DNA of 64,000 nucleotides from contig CACZXF010000032.1 in NCBI GenBank assembly GCA_902785105.1, forward strand, positions 1-64,000. Direction: 5' to 3'. The notes beneath the pieces were generated by a model. That model searched no databases and was not told the origin of the DNA. It saw nothing but the letters and a program-made list of their open reading frames with translations. How positions within the stretch are numbered: position 1 is the stretch's first letter; each line of letters opens with the position of its first letter. Of the stretch, positions 37,514 to 45,452 are shown one piece after another. A program made the position numbers and the translations under genes. The DNA comes from an uncultured Eubacteriales bacterium. Lineage in GTDB: Bacteria > Bacillota > Clostridia > Christensenellales > Aristaeellaceae.

Positions 37514-37686
37514 CGATAAACGGGGATTTGTAGGGATGATGCACACTCTCCTGTAGGGGCGGCGTTGCGCCGCTGGGAGCGGTCCCACCGCCCGCCGGGT
37601 AGGACGATGCGTTTCGTTGGGGGGCGGGCGCCGAAACGGCGCCCCTACAGGGTTGGATTGACTCCCCGACAACTTTCAATTTATCG
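37514..37686. repeat. Family A intergenic repeat with an extra 16-base hairpin
   Basis: The arms GATAAACGGGGATTTGTAGG and CCGACAACTTTCAATTTATC flank the core at 37552-37650. The first hairpin is interrupted by TGGGAGCGGTCCCACC (37574-37589), itself a small palindrome absent from other copies. Confidence 0.85.
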
Positions 37687-37719
37687 TGCTGATCTAAACA
37701 GTTAAGGATAAAGGAAAAC

Positions 37720-40074
37720 ATGCTCAAATACATCAAGCGAAACGACCACCCCACCCCCTTCGACTGTCCCCCGGACATGCCGCCCGCGCTGCACGGTTTA
37801 CTGGTGGAGCGGGGCATCGGCTCGGCGGAGGCGGCGGAGCGGTTTTTGCATCCGGACGAGCGGAGTTTGCATGACCCGTTCCTGCTGAACGACATGGGGC
37901 AGACCGTTGGGATCATACAGGGGGCCATTGACAAGAGGGAACCCATCTGCGTCTATGGCGATTACGATGTGGACGGCGTCAGTGCGTCGGCCATCATGCT
38001 GAAATATCTCAGGAGCGTGGGCGCGAAAGCGGAGGTCTATCTGCCCTCGCGCCACACCGAGGGGTACGGCCTCAACGCCGACGCCATCCATGAGATCGCC
38101 AAATGGGCGAAGCTGATGGTGACGGTGGATTGCGGCGTGACCAGTGTGGAGCTGGTGGAACTGGCAAAGTCGCTGGGTCTGACGGTCATCGTCACCGACC
38201 ATCACCGTCCCGCCGATACCCTGCCCGACTGTCCCGTGGTCAATCCCCTGCTCAACGACTATCCCTTCCCCTTCCTCTGCGGCGCGGGGGTGGCGTGGAA
38301 GGTGGTCTGGGCGCTGTCGGGAAAAATCCCGTGGGAACTGGTGGACATCGCCGCGCTGGCCACCGTGGCTGATGTGGTTTCACTGACCGGGGAGAATCGC
38401 GCCATCGTCGCCCTGGGCCTGAAATCCATCAACCGCCGACCCCGAACCGGACTGGCTGCGCTGATCGAGGCAGCGGGGCTTGGGGGCAAGACCATCTCTT
38501 CCACCTCCATCGCCTTCCAGCTCGCCCCGCGCCTCAATGCCGGGGGACGGCTGGACACCGCCAAGCGGCCGCTGAACCTCATCATGACTGAGGACCCCGC
38601 CGAGGCGCGAAAGCTGGCCGAAGAGCTGGACGCCGAGAACGACGAGCGGCGACAGATCGAATTGAAGATCATGCGGGAGGCGGAGGCCCAGCTCAAGGAC
38701 TTCGATTTCATACGCCACCGCGCCTTGATTCTGGCGGGGAAGGACTGGAACCCCGGCGTCATCGGCCTGGCCGCGTCAAGGCTGGTGGAAAAGTACCACT
38801 ATCCCGTGGTGATGCTGGCCGACCAGGGGGAGAAGATGACCGGCTCCTGCCGCAGCATCGAGGGCGTGGACATCCACGCCGCGCTCACCGGCTGCGCGGA
38901 AACGCTGGTCAAGTTCGGCGGCCACAAGCAGGCAGCGGGGCTGACGCTGGCCCCGGAGCGCTTGCAGGACTTCAAAAATGCCATGGATAAGTGGCTTTCG
39001 GAAAATGTGCCGCCCTCCGTCTACATCCCCGCGCTGCCCTACGACACGGCGCTGGACTTTGAAGCCGTGACTCCCGGCCTCATCGCCGCGCTGGAGGGTC
39101 TCCAGCCCACGGGCTTCGGCAATCCCGCGCCGGTATTCCGCGCCGAGGCGGAGGTGGTGGAGGCCAGGGCCGTGGGCGCGGAGGGTGCGCATTTGAAATT
39201 GACGCTCTCCCAGGATAGCCACCGCCTCGCCGGCATCGCCTTCCGGGAGGGCCACCGCGCCGACGCCCTCTCCCGCCAGACCAGCCCCGTGGACGCGCTG
39301 TTCGTGCCCAAGCTCAACGAGTATATGGGTCGGGTGTCCGCACAGCTGGAGGTGAAGGCCCTGGCCGACGCCGACGCAAAGGCACGGATTTCTTCAAATA
39401 TTAACACGGAACTCAAATTAGTATGTAATTTCTTAACGGTAATAAGCTATAATAAAAAAATATCATCCCATAATAGTTTGCCCCGACAAATCGACGCGGG
39501 CGAACTGACGGCCATGCTGGAGGCCTCGCCCCAGGGCACGCTGATCGTGGCCGGGGACCTCTCGGCGGCGGCAAGGGTGTTATTGCTCTCCCCGGCGGAG
39601 GCTTTGCCGGATCTGTACTTCGGGGAGCTGCCCTCCGACCCGCGGGCCTTCAACGCCATCTGCGTCTGCCCGACAAAAGGCGCGATTCAGCGGGGCTACG
39701 GCAATATCGTCCTCTGCGGCGCGCCGTCCGACTGGCTGACCGAGGACCGCGAGGTTATGCGCCTCCCGGATGACCCCGGCTGGCGCAACCTACTGCCCGA
39801 CCTGGACGCCATGCGGGAGACTTACAAGGCGCTCCAATCCCTGTCCCGCCGTCCCCTGCGCTTTCACACGCTGGAGGATCTGGCCCACCTGGCGGCGGTG
39901 ACCTCGGGGCAGGAAATGCTGACGGCGCTCATGTCCATCCTCGCCATCGAGGATATGGGCCTGATAAGGATTGAACTTGATAATGTACCGCCCCGGCTCA
40001 TAAGAACCAACCTCAAAAAGGCCGACCCCGACCAGTCAACCGTGTGGCGCATGTTGCAACGATGGCGGGGGTAG
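37720..40074 (+). CDS. recJ: Single-stranded-DNA-specific exonuclease RecJ
   Basis: This 784-residue protein has the DHH-family motifs GDYDVDGVSASAIM (near residue 80), VTVDCGVTS, VTDHHRPAD (near 160) and ADVVSLTGENR. The DHHA1 motif is VKFGGHKQAAGLTL, followed by the OB domain (LEGLQPTGFGNPAPVF) and a C-terminal Firmicutes-type extension. RecJ degrades single strands 5' to 3' in repair. Residues about 556-590 are encoded by an A+T-rich stretch (39385-39490) unlike the rest of the gene, lying just before the extension. The stop TAG falls at the edge of a family A half repeat. Confidence 0.95.
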   Translation: MLKYIKRNDHPTPFDCPPDMPPALHGLLVERGIGSAEAAERFLHPDERSLHDPFLLNDMGQTVGIIQGAIDKREPICVYGDYDVDGVSASAIMLKYLRSVGAKAEVYLPSRHTEGYGLNADAIHEIAKWAKLMVTVDCGVTSVELVELAKSLGLTVIVTDHHRPADTLPDCPVVNPLLNDYPFPFLCGAGVAWKVVWALSGKIPWELVDIAALATVADVVSLTGENRAIVALGLKSINRRPRTGLAALIEAAGLGGKTISSTSIAFQLAPRLNAGGRLDTAKRPLNLIMTEDPAEARKLAEELDAENDERRQIELKIMREAEAQLKDFDFIRHRALILAGKDWNPGVIGLAASRLVEKYHYPVVMLADQGEKMTGSCRSIEGVDIHAALTGCAETLVKFGGHKQAAGLTLAPERLQDFKNAMDKWLSENVPPSVYIPALPYDTALDFEAVTPGLIAALEGLQPTGFGNPAPVFRAEAEVVEARAVGAEGAHLKLTLSQDSHRLAGIAFREGHRADALSRQTSPVDALFVPKLNEYMGRVSAQLEVKALADADAKARISSNINTELKLVCNFLTVISYNKKISSHNSLPRQIDAGELTAMLEASPQGTLIVAGDLSAAARVLLLSPAEALPDLYFGELPSDPRAFNAICVCPTKGAIQRGYGNIVLCGAPSDWLTEDREVMRLPDDPGWRNLLPDLDAMRETYKALQSLSRRPLRFHTLEDLAHLAAVTSGQEMLTALMSILAIEDMGLIRIELDNVPPRLIRTNLKKADPDQSTVWRMLQRWRG

Positions 40075-40106
40075 GGCGGGCGGCGAAACGCCGCCCCTAC
40101 AGGGTT
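40073..40106. repeat. Family A repeat, half copy at the end of recJ
   Basis: GGGCGGGCGGCGAAACGCCG continues to CCCCTACAGGG. It begins within the recJ stop codon. The remaining bases up to 40272 carry E/D-like ATTTTCCATTCTCCATTTTC text and no gene. Confidence 0.75.
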
Positions 40107-40272
40107 TGGTACGAATTGAAGGCAATAATTCCTTTTTCAAAAGAGCTGGAAAAGACCGGTTCGCCGTATAGCGTATGCGGCAACACTGGCGGGGAGAGGA
40201 ATGGAAGTGAGGCAAACTCAATTTTCCATTCTCCATTTTCAATTTCCCATTAATAACGAAGGGGGTACCGAC

Positions 40273-42474
40273 ATGTCTGAAACCGGCATTCGTCCGTATA
40301 TCAGCGTCGATGAGCTGATCGGGCGCATACAGAAATATCACCCGGACGATGATATGGAGCTGGTCAGGCGCGCCTACGATTACGCCGAGCGCGCCCATGC
40401 CAACCAGGTGAGGAAGTCGGGCGATCCCTATTTCAGCCACCCCTGTGCGGTGGCGGTAATTCTCACGGACCTCATGCTGGATGCCTCCACCATCGCGGCG
40501 GGCCTGCTCCACGACTGCGTGGAAGACGTCGAGGGCTGTACGCTGGACGTGGTGAAGGACATGTTCGGCGAGGAGGTCGCCCTGATGGTGGACGGCGTGA
40601 CGAAGCTGAGCCAGCTCAACTTCGCCAACCGCGAGGAGGCCCAGGCCGAGACCCTGCGCAAGATGATACTGGCCATGGCCAAGGACATCCGCGTGGTGCT
40701 GATAAAATTGGCCGACCGCCTCCACAACATGCGCACCCTCAAATGGCAGAAGCCGGAGCGGCAGAAGCCCATCGCCCGGGAGACGCTGGACATCTATGCG
40801 CCCCTGGCCCACCGGCTGGGCGTGTACACCGTCAAGTGGGAGCTGGAGGACCTTTCCCTCCGGTATCTGGACCCGGACGGCTACTACGAGCTGGTGCGCC
40901 TGGTGGGCATGAAGCGCGACGAGCGGGAACAGCTCATCGCTCAGGTGACCCAGGAATTGAAGGGCAAGCTCACCGAGGCCGGCATCAAGTGCGAGATCGA
41001 CGGCAGGCCAAAGCACTTCTACTCCATCTACAAGAAGATGAAGAGCCAGAACAAGAGCTTCGACCAGATCATGGACCTCATCGCCGTGCGGGTGCTGGTG
41101 AACACCACGTCGGACTGTTATTTCGTGCTGGGCATGGTCCACAACCTGTGGCCCCAGGTCATGGGCCGCTTCAAGGACTACATCGCCATGCCGAAGGCGA
41201 ACATGTATCAATCCCTCCACACCACTGTGGTCAAGGAGGGCCGCCCCTTCGAGGTGCAGATACGCACCTTCGAGATGCACCGCACCGCCGAATACGGCAT
41301 CGCCGCCCACTGGCGCTACAAGGAAGGCAAGGCCGCCGACGAGCTGGACAGCAAGCTGGCCTGGCTCCGCCGCATACTGGACTGGCAGGGCGACGTGAAG
41401 GACTCCGCCACCTTCTCCGAAATGCTCAAATTCGACCTTTTCGCGGATGAGGTCTTTGTGTTCACTCCCAGGGGCGACGTGGTTTCCCTGCCCAAGGGCG
41501 CGACGCCGCTGGACTTCGCCTATCGCATCCACTCCGCCGTGGGCAATCGCTGTATCGGCGCGAAGGTCAACGGGCGCATCGTGCCGCTGTCTCATCAGCT
41601 CATCACCGGCGACATCGTGGAGGTCATGACCTCCAACAACTCCCGCGGCCCGTCCCGGGACTGGCTCAGCATCGTAAAAACTTCGGAGGCCAAGGCCAAG
41701 ATACGCGCCTGGTTGAAAAAAGAGCACCGCGACGACAACATCATCCACGGCCGCGAGATGCTGGAGCGCGAGGCCAAAAAGCAGGGCTTCAGCATGTCCC
41801 AGCTCAGCAGGCCGGAATATGTGGAGACCCTCTATAAGCGCTATTCCGTCCAGAGCTACGACGACGTCTGCGCCATGGTGGGCTTCGGCGGCCTCAGCAC
41901 CGTGCAGGTGCTGAACCGGCTGATCGACGAATACAAGAAGAATCACAAGGTGGACGAGCCGCCTGTCCCCGTCGAGGAGCCGAAGAAGGACGAGCTGATC
42001 AAAAAGCCCCAGAACAGCACGAGCTCCAATGGCGTCATCGTCAAGGGCGAGAGCGGAATGCTGGTCCGCTTCGCCAAGTGCTGTTCCCCGCTGCCGGGGG
42101 ACCGGATCATCGGCTATATCACCCGAGGCCGCGGCGTGTCCGTCCATCGGGCCGACTGCGTGAGTTTGAAGGACCCCAGCGTGGAGCAGGACCGCCTCAT
42201 CGAGGTGGAATGGGAGAACCCCGGCGAAAGCGGCGCTTACGACGCCGACATCCGCATCATCTGCTACAACCGCACCGGACTGCTGGCCGAGATGAGCGTG
42301 CTTTTCGCTACCATGGACGTCCCCGTCTCCGCCATCTCCGCCCACACCCTCAAGGATAGCACCTTCATATTCAATATCTCCCTGGTCATCAAAAATACCC
42401 AGCAGCTCAATAAGATCATGCGCGAGCTGAACCGCTGGCCGGATATCATTGAGGTGAGCAGGGTGAACGGGTGA
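40273..42474 (+). CDS. rel: Bifunctional (p)ppGpp synthetase/hydrolase Rel
   Basis: This 733-residue protein has the long RelA/SpoT order. The HD hydrolase domain has AGLLHDCVEDV and intact metal-site residues. The synthetase domain has GRPKHFYSIYKKM and RFKDYIAMPKANMYQSLHTTV. The TGS domain is DEVFVFTPRGDVVSLPKGATPLDFAY, followed by the CCSPLPGD zinc-finger/RIS region and a C-terminal ACT domain. It makes and degrades the stringent-response alarmone. GAAGGGGG at 40258-40265 supports ATG 40273. The rel-dtd order is typical of Firmicutes; a family A repeat separates the two here. Confidence 0.97.
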   Translation: MSETGIRPYISVDELIGRIQKYHPDDDMELVRRAYDYAERAHANQVRKSGDPYFSHPCAVAVILTDLMLDASTIAAGLLHDCVEDVEGCTLDVVKDMFGEEVALMVDGVTKLSQLNFANREEAQAETLRKMILAMAKDIRVVLIKLADRLHNMRTLKWQKPERQKPIARETLDIYAPLAHRLGVYTVKWELEDLSLRYLDPDGYYELVRLVGMKRDEREQLIAQVTQELKGKLTEAGIKCEIDGRPKHFYSIYKKMKSQNKSFDQIMDLIAVRVLVNTTSDCYFVLGMVHNLWPQVMGRFKDYIAMPKANMYQSLHTTVVKEGRPFEVQIRTFEMHRTAEYGIAAHWRYKEGKAADELDSKLAWLRRILDWQGDVKDSATFSEMLKFDLFADEVFVFTPRGDVVSLPKGATPLDFAYRIHSAVGNRCIGAKVNGRIVPLSHQLITGDIVEVMTSNNSRGPSRDWLSIVKTSEAKAKIRAWLKKEHRDDNIIHGREMLEREAKKQGFSMSQLSRPEYVETLYKRYSVQSYDDVCAMVGFGGLSTVQVLNRLIDEYKKNHKVDEPPVPVEEPKKDELIKKPQNSTSSNGVIVKGESGMLVRFAKCCSPLPGDRIIGYITRGRGVSVHRADCVSLKDPSVEQDRLIEVEWENPGESGAYDADIRIICYNRTGLLAEMSVLFATMDVPVSAISAHTLKDSTFIFNISLVIKNTQQLNKIMRELNRWPDIIEVSRVNG

Positions 42475-42528
42475 AAAACAATAGGGGAATGAATAGCCAG
42501 GGAACTGCGCCACTGAATGAACAGGAGA

Positions 42529-42611
42529 CTGTAGGGGCGGCGTTGCGCCGCCCGCCGGGTACTGCGTATAGTTTCGTAGTCGGGCGGGCGGCGAAACGCC
42601 GCCCCTACAAT
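42529..42611. repeat. Family A intergenic repeat between rel and dtd
   Basis: A complete core, GGGGCGGCGTTGCGCCGCCC ... GGGCGGCGAAACGCCGCCCC. It ends three bases before the dtd ribosome-binding region, so its hairpin could affect dtd translation. Confidence 0.85.
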
Positions 42612-42628
42612 GACAGGAGGAAATCAAA

Positions 42629-43078
42629 TTGCGTTGCGTGATACAGAGGGTCACCCGCGCTTCCGTGGACGTGGCGGGGGAGACGGTGGGCGCCATCAAA
42701 AAGGGCTTTATGGTATTGTTGGGCGCGGAAAACGGGGACGGGGAGGCCGACGCGAAATACTGCGCGGAGAAGATTGCCGGGCTTCGGGTGTTTGAGGACG
42801 ACAAGGGCAAGATGAACCTGGCCCTCGCCGACGTGGGCGGGGATGTGCTGCTGGTCAGCCAGTTCACCCTTCTCGCCGACGCCCGCCACGGACGCCGCCC
42901 TGATTTCATACAGGCCGCACGGCCCGAGGTGGCCGAGCCCCTCTGCGAAAGGGTCAAACAAATGCTGGAGGAAAAGGGCCTCCGCGTAGAAACCGGCCGC
43001 TTCCGCACCGATATGCAGGTCTCCCTCGTCAACGACGGCCCGGTGACCATTTTGCTGGACAGCAGAAAGACGTTTTGA
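42629..43078 (+). CDS. dtd: D-aminoacyl-tRNA deacylase
   Basis: This 149-residue protein has the DTD signatures [36 protein letters not shown] (SQFTL motif) and the C-terminal [11 protein letters not shown]ly-Pro motif. It removes D-amino acids wrongly attached to tRNA. The start is TTG at 42629, 8 bases after CAGGAGG (42614-42620), and the length and N-terminus match the family exactly. It follows rel, the usual neighbour. Confidence 0.96.
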   Translation: MRCVIQRVTRASVDVAGETVGAIKKGFMVLLGAENGDGEADAKYCAEKIAGLRVFEDDKGKMNLALADVGGDVLLVSQFTLLADARHGRRPDFIQAARPEVAEPLCERVKQMLEEKGLRVETGRFRTDMQVSLVNDGPVTILLDSRKTF

Positions 43079-43091
43079 TAAGGAGACGCGC

Positions 43092-43277
43092 ATGGCTACA
43101 AACAAGCGTGTATTTACCCTGCGGCTCAGTGATGCTATTTTTGACAAGATTGGCATTTTGGCGACAAATGAGCATCGCTCCATGACGAATTATATCGAAT
43201 ATGTGCTTCTCAAACATATTGAGGAAGTCGAACGGGAGCAGGGAGAACTTAAAAGCGAGAACGTCAGTGAACAATGA
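43092..43277 (+). CDS. Small ribbon-helix-helix (Arc-like) DNA-binding protein
   Basis: This 61-residue protein reads RVFTLRLSDAIFDKIGILATNEHRSMTNYIEYVLLKHIEEVER, the strand-helix-helix pattern of Arc/CopG-type regulators. R(V/F)xLRLSD is the DNA-contacting ribbon and RSMTNYIEYVLLKHI the second helix. AAGGAGA lies upstream, and dtd ends 13 bases before it, so the two are probably cotranscribed. The gene is A+T-richer than its neighbours. No toxin gene is adjacent, so it is either a free-standing regulator or an orphan antitoxin. Confidence 0.8.
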   Translation: MATNKRVFTLRLSDAIFDKIGILATNEHRSMTNYIEYVLLKHIEEVEREQGELKSENVSEQ

Positions 43278-43313
43278 ACAACCGGAGCTTCGAATGGAAG
43301 CTCCGGTTGTTTG
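43278..43313 (+). terminator. Terminator after the ribbon-helix-helix gene
   Basis: ACAACCGGAGCTTC (43278-43291) and GAAGCTCCGGTTGT (43297-43310) form a perfect 14-bp stem with a GAATG loop. The T-run after it is short. Confidence 0.75.
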
Positions 43314-43315
43314 AC

Positions 43316-43455
43316 TGTAGGGGACGACTCCCTCAGTCACCTGCGGTGACAGCTCCCTCAAAGAGGGAGCCTGAAGGTGGTCCTCCAAAAGGCTCCCTCT
43401 CTGAGGGAGCTGGCGCGAAGTGCCTGAGGGAGTCGTTCCCCCCAATTCTAATTTA
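43316..43455. repeat. Family C intergenic repeat
   Basis: GGGGACGACTCCCTCAGTC and CTGAGGGAGTCGTTCCCC are complementary ends. The inner hairpins AGCTCCCTCAAAGAGGGAGC and GGCTCCCTCTCTGAGGGAGC repeat the core motif. The right arm CCAATTCTAATTTATC reaches the trpB2 stop. Confidence 0.82.
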
Positions 43456-44829
43456 TCAGACCTTCGGCAAGGTGTCGAAGCTCTTCTGCAGCTCCTCGTC
43501 GGTGGGGATGTAGTCGGTCATGAGGCCGTCGTGGAACTTTTCGTAGGCCACCATGTCGAAATAGCCGGTGCCGGTGAGGCCGAAGAGTATGGTCTTTTCC
43601 TCGCCGGTCTCCTTGCACTTCAGGGCTTCGTCGATGGCGGCGCGGATGGCGTGGCTGCTCTCGGGGGCGGGGAGGATGCCCTCGACGCGGGCGAATTCCT
43701 CCGCGGCCTGGAACACCTTGGTCTGCTCCACGGAGCGGGCCTCCATGTAGCCGTCGTGGTAGAGCTGGGAGAGCGTGGAGCTCATGCCGTGGTAGCGCAG
43801 GCCGCCGGCGTGGTTGGGGGCGGGGATGAAGCCGCTGCCCAGGGTGTACATCTTCGCCATGGGGCAGACCATGCCGGTGTCGCAGAAATCGTAGGCGAAT
43901 TTGCCGCGAGTGAGGGACGGGCAGGAGGCGGGCTCGATGGCGATGATCTGGTAATCCGCCTCGCCCCGCAGCTTCTCGCCCATGAAGGGCGCGATGAGGC
44001 CGCCCAGGTTGGAGCCGCCGCCGGCGCAGCCGATGATGATGTCGGGCTTGATGCCGTACTTGTCCATGGCGATCTTCGTCTCCATGCCGATGACCGACTG
44101 GTGCAGCAGCACCTGGTTCAGCACGCTGCCCAGCACGTAGCGGTAGCCGGGATTGCCCAGGGCCACTTCTACGGCCTCGGAGATGGCGCAGCCCAGGCTG
44201 CCCGTGGTGCCGGGATACTTCGCCAGGATTTTGCGCCCGACCTCGGTGGTGTCCGACGGGCTGGGGACCACGGAGGCGCCGTAGGTCCGCATGACCTCGC
44301 GGCGGAAGGGCTTCTGCTCATAGGAGACCTTGACCATGTAGACCTTGCAGTCCAGCTCGAAGTAGGAGCAGGCCATCGACAGCGCCGTGCCCCACTGACC
44401 CGCGCCGGTCTCGGTGGTGACGCCCTTCAGGCCCTGCTGCTTGGCGTAGTAGGCCTGGGCGATGGCGGAGTTCAGCTTGTGGCTGCCGGAGGTGTTGTTG
44501 CCCTCGAATTTGTAGTAGATCTTCGCCGGGGTTTGGAGCTTCTTCTCCAGGCAGTAGGCCCGCACCAGTGGCGAGGGGCGATACATCTTGTAGAAGTCCA
44601 GTATCTCCTGGGGGATGGAGTACTCGCGGGTGTCGTTGTCCAGCTCCTGCTTGACAAGCTCGTCGCAGAACACCGCTGAAAGCTCCTGGGCCGTCATCGG
44701 CTGGAGCGTGCCCGGATTCAGCAGCGGCGCGGGCTTGTTCTTCATGTCCGCCCGCATGTTGTACCAATATTTCGGCATCTCGTTCTCTTCGAGGTAAATC
44801 TTGTAGGGGATCTTCTTCGCTTCGCTCAT
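43456..44829 (-). CDS. Tryptophan synthase beta-like protein, TrpB2 type
   Basis: This 457-residue PLP enzyme has FEGNNTSGSHKLNSA with the PLP lysine at residue 118, ETGAGQWGTALS, and the phosphate-binding IGCAGGGSNLGG. The longer N-terminus (YWYNMRADM) and the MSSTLSQLYHDG region mark the TrpB2 branch rather than classical TrpB1. It condenses indole with serine, possibly salvaging free indole, as no trpA lies nearby. The ATG at 44829 is used because AAAGGAG lies upstream; in-frame sequence further 5' is the T-box. A tryptophan T-box leader directly controls it. Confidence 0.93.
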   Translation of the reverse strand: MSEAKKIPYKIYLEENEMPKYWYNMRADMKNKPAPLLNPGTLQPMTAQELSAVFCDELVKQELDNDTREYSIPQEILDFYKMYRPSPLVRAYCLEKKLQTPAKIYYKFEGNNTSGSHKLNSAIAQAYYAKQQGLKGVTTETGAGQWGTALSMACSYFELDCKVYMVKVSYEQKPFRREVMRTYGASVVPSPSDTTEVGRKILAKYPGTTGSLGCAISEAVEVALGNPGYRYVLGSVLNQVLLHQSVIGMETKIAMDKYGIKPDIIIGCAGGGSNLGGLIAPFMGEKLRGEADYQIIAIEPASCPSLTRGKFAYDFCDTGMVCPMAKMYTLGSGFIPAPNHAGGLRYHGMSSTLSQLYHDGYMEARSVEQTKVFQAAEEFARVEGILPAPESSHAIRAAIDEALKCKETGEEKTILFGLTGTGYFDMVAYEKFHDGLMTDYIPTDEELQKSFDTLPKV

Positions 44830-44864
44830 GGTGGTGTCTCCTTTCTGATTGCGGGACAGCGCAT

Positions 44865-45132
44865 AAAAAAACCTGTCCCAGTTCTGTTTGCTGGGACAGG
44901 GAATCATATCAGCCCTGCGGTGCCACCCCGCTTGACGCTTGCGCGCCCGCTCGTCGCCGTACCATCATACGGCCCCCTTTGATCACGGAGGGAACTCCGT
45001 CGCCCCTACTCGGAAAACCCTTTCGGTTTGCCCTCGAGAGCCCATTCGCCCGCGCCGTCCGTACCGCGATCCCACCGCCCGCGACTCTCTTTGACGTCCT
45101 CAACGCCGGTTACTCTTCTCTCTCAACGGTTT
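44865..45132 (-). promoter_or_regulatory. T-box riboswitch (tRNA-Trp) in front of trpB2
   Basis: On the minus strand the conserved T-box GGGGTGGCACCGCAGGG (about 44913-44930) is followed by a terminator. That is CCTGTCCCAG (44891-44900) pairing with CTGGGACAGG (44871-44880), then seven T. Stem I starts with GAGAG (about 45117-45121) and closes with CTCTC (45036-45040). Just before the closing strand is AATGGG, so the specifier is TGG (45042-45044), the tryptophan codon. An AGTA motif follows the 5' strand. Uncharged tRNA-Trp would favour the antiterminator. Confidence 0.93.
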
Positions 45133-45137
45133 ACACG

Positions 45138-45166
45138 ATTATAGCATGGAGGCGGGGGACTGTCAA
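45138..45166 (-). promoter_or_regulatory. Promoter of the T-box/trpB2 unit
   Basis: On the minus strand TTGACA (45161-45166) and TATAAT (45138-45143) are perfect and 17 bases apart. Confidence 0.88.
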
Positions 45167-45202
45167 GGGAGATACATTGATTTAACATAGTAAAGCGATG
45201 TA

Positions 45203-45441
45203 TCTATAAATAGGGATTTGTCGGGATGTCGTTCGAAACCCACCTCATCCGCCCTCACGGGCACTTGACAAGGGCCTGCCGGCCCCATCTCACTGAAAAC
45301 AGTCCACTGGACTGTTTTCCGGGCGTTCGATGCTCCTGCAGAGGCTGGGAACGACGGGCTCCAAAAGCCTTCCCCTTGAGGGGAAGGTGCCCCGAAGGGG
45401 CGGATGAGGTGAACCCCGTTTCCTCCACAACTTCCAATTTA
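45203..45441. repeat. Family B intergenic repeat with arms
   Basis: ATAAATAGGGATTTGTCGGG and CAACTTCCAATTTATCG enclose CCACCTCATCCG ... CGGATGAGGTG, with AACAGTCCACTGGACTGTT and CCTTCCCCTTGAGGGGAAGG inside. It lies between the trpB2 promoter and the lpdA 3' end. Confidence 0.85.
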
Positions 45442-45452
45442 TCGAGCGCCTA

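Noticed and set aside
44830..44907. N-terminal extension of TrpB2 through the leader
   Set aside because: These codons fall in the T-box terminator region; the family N-terminus and the AAAGGAG site fit the ATG at 44829.
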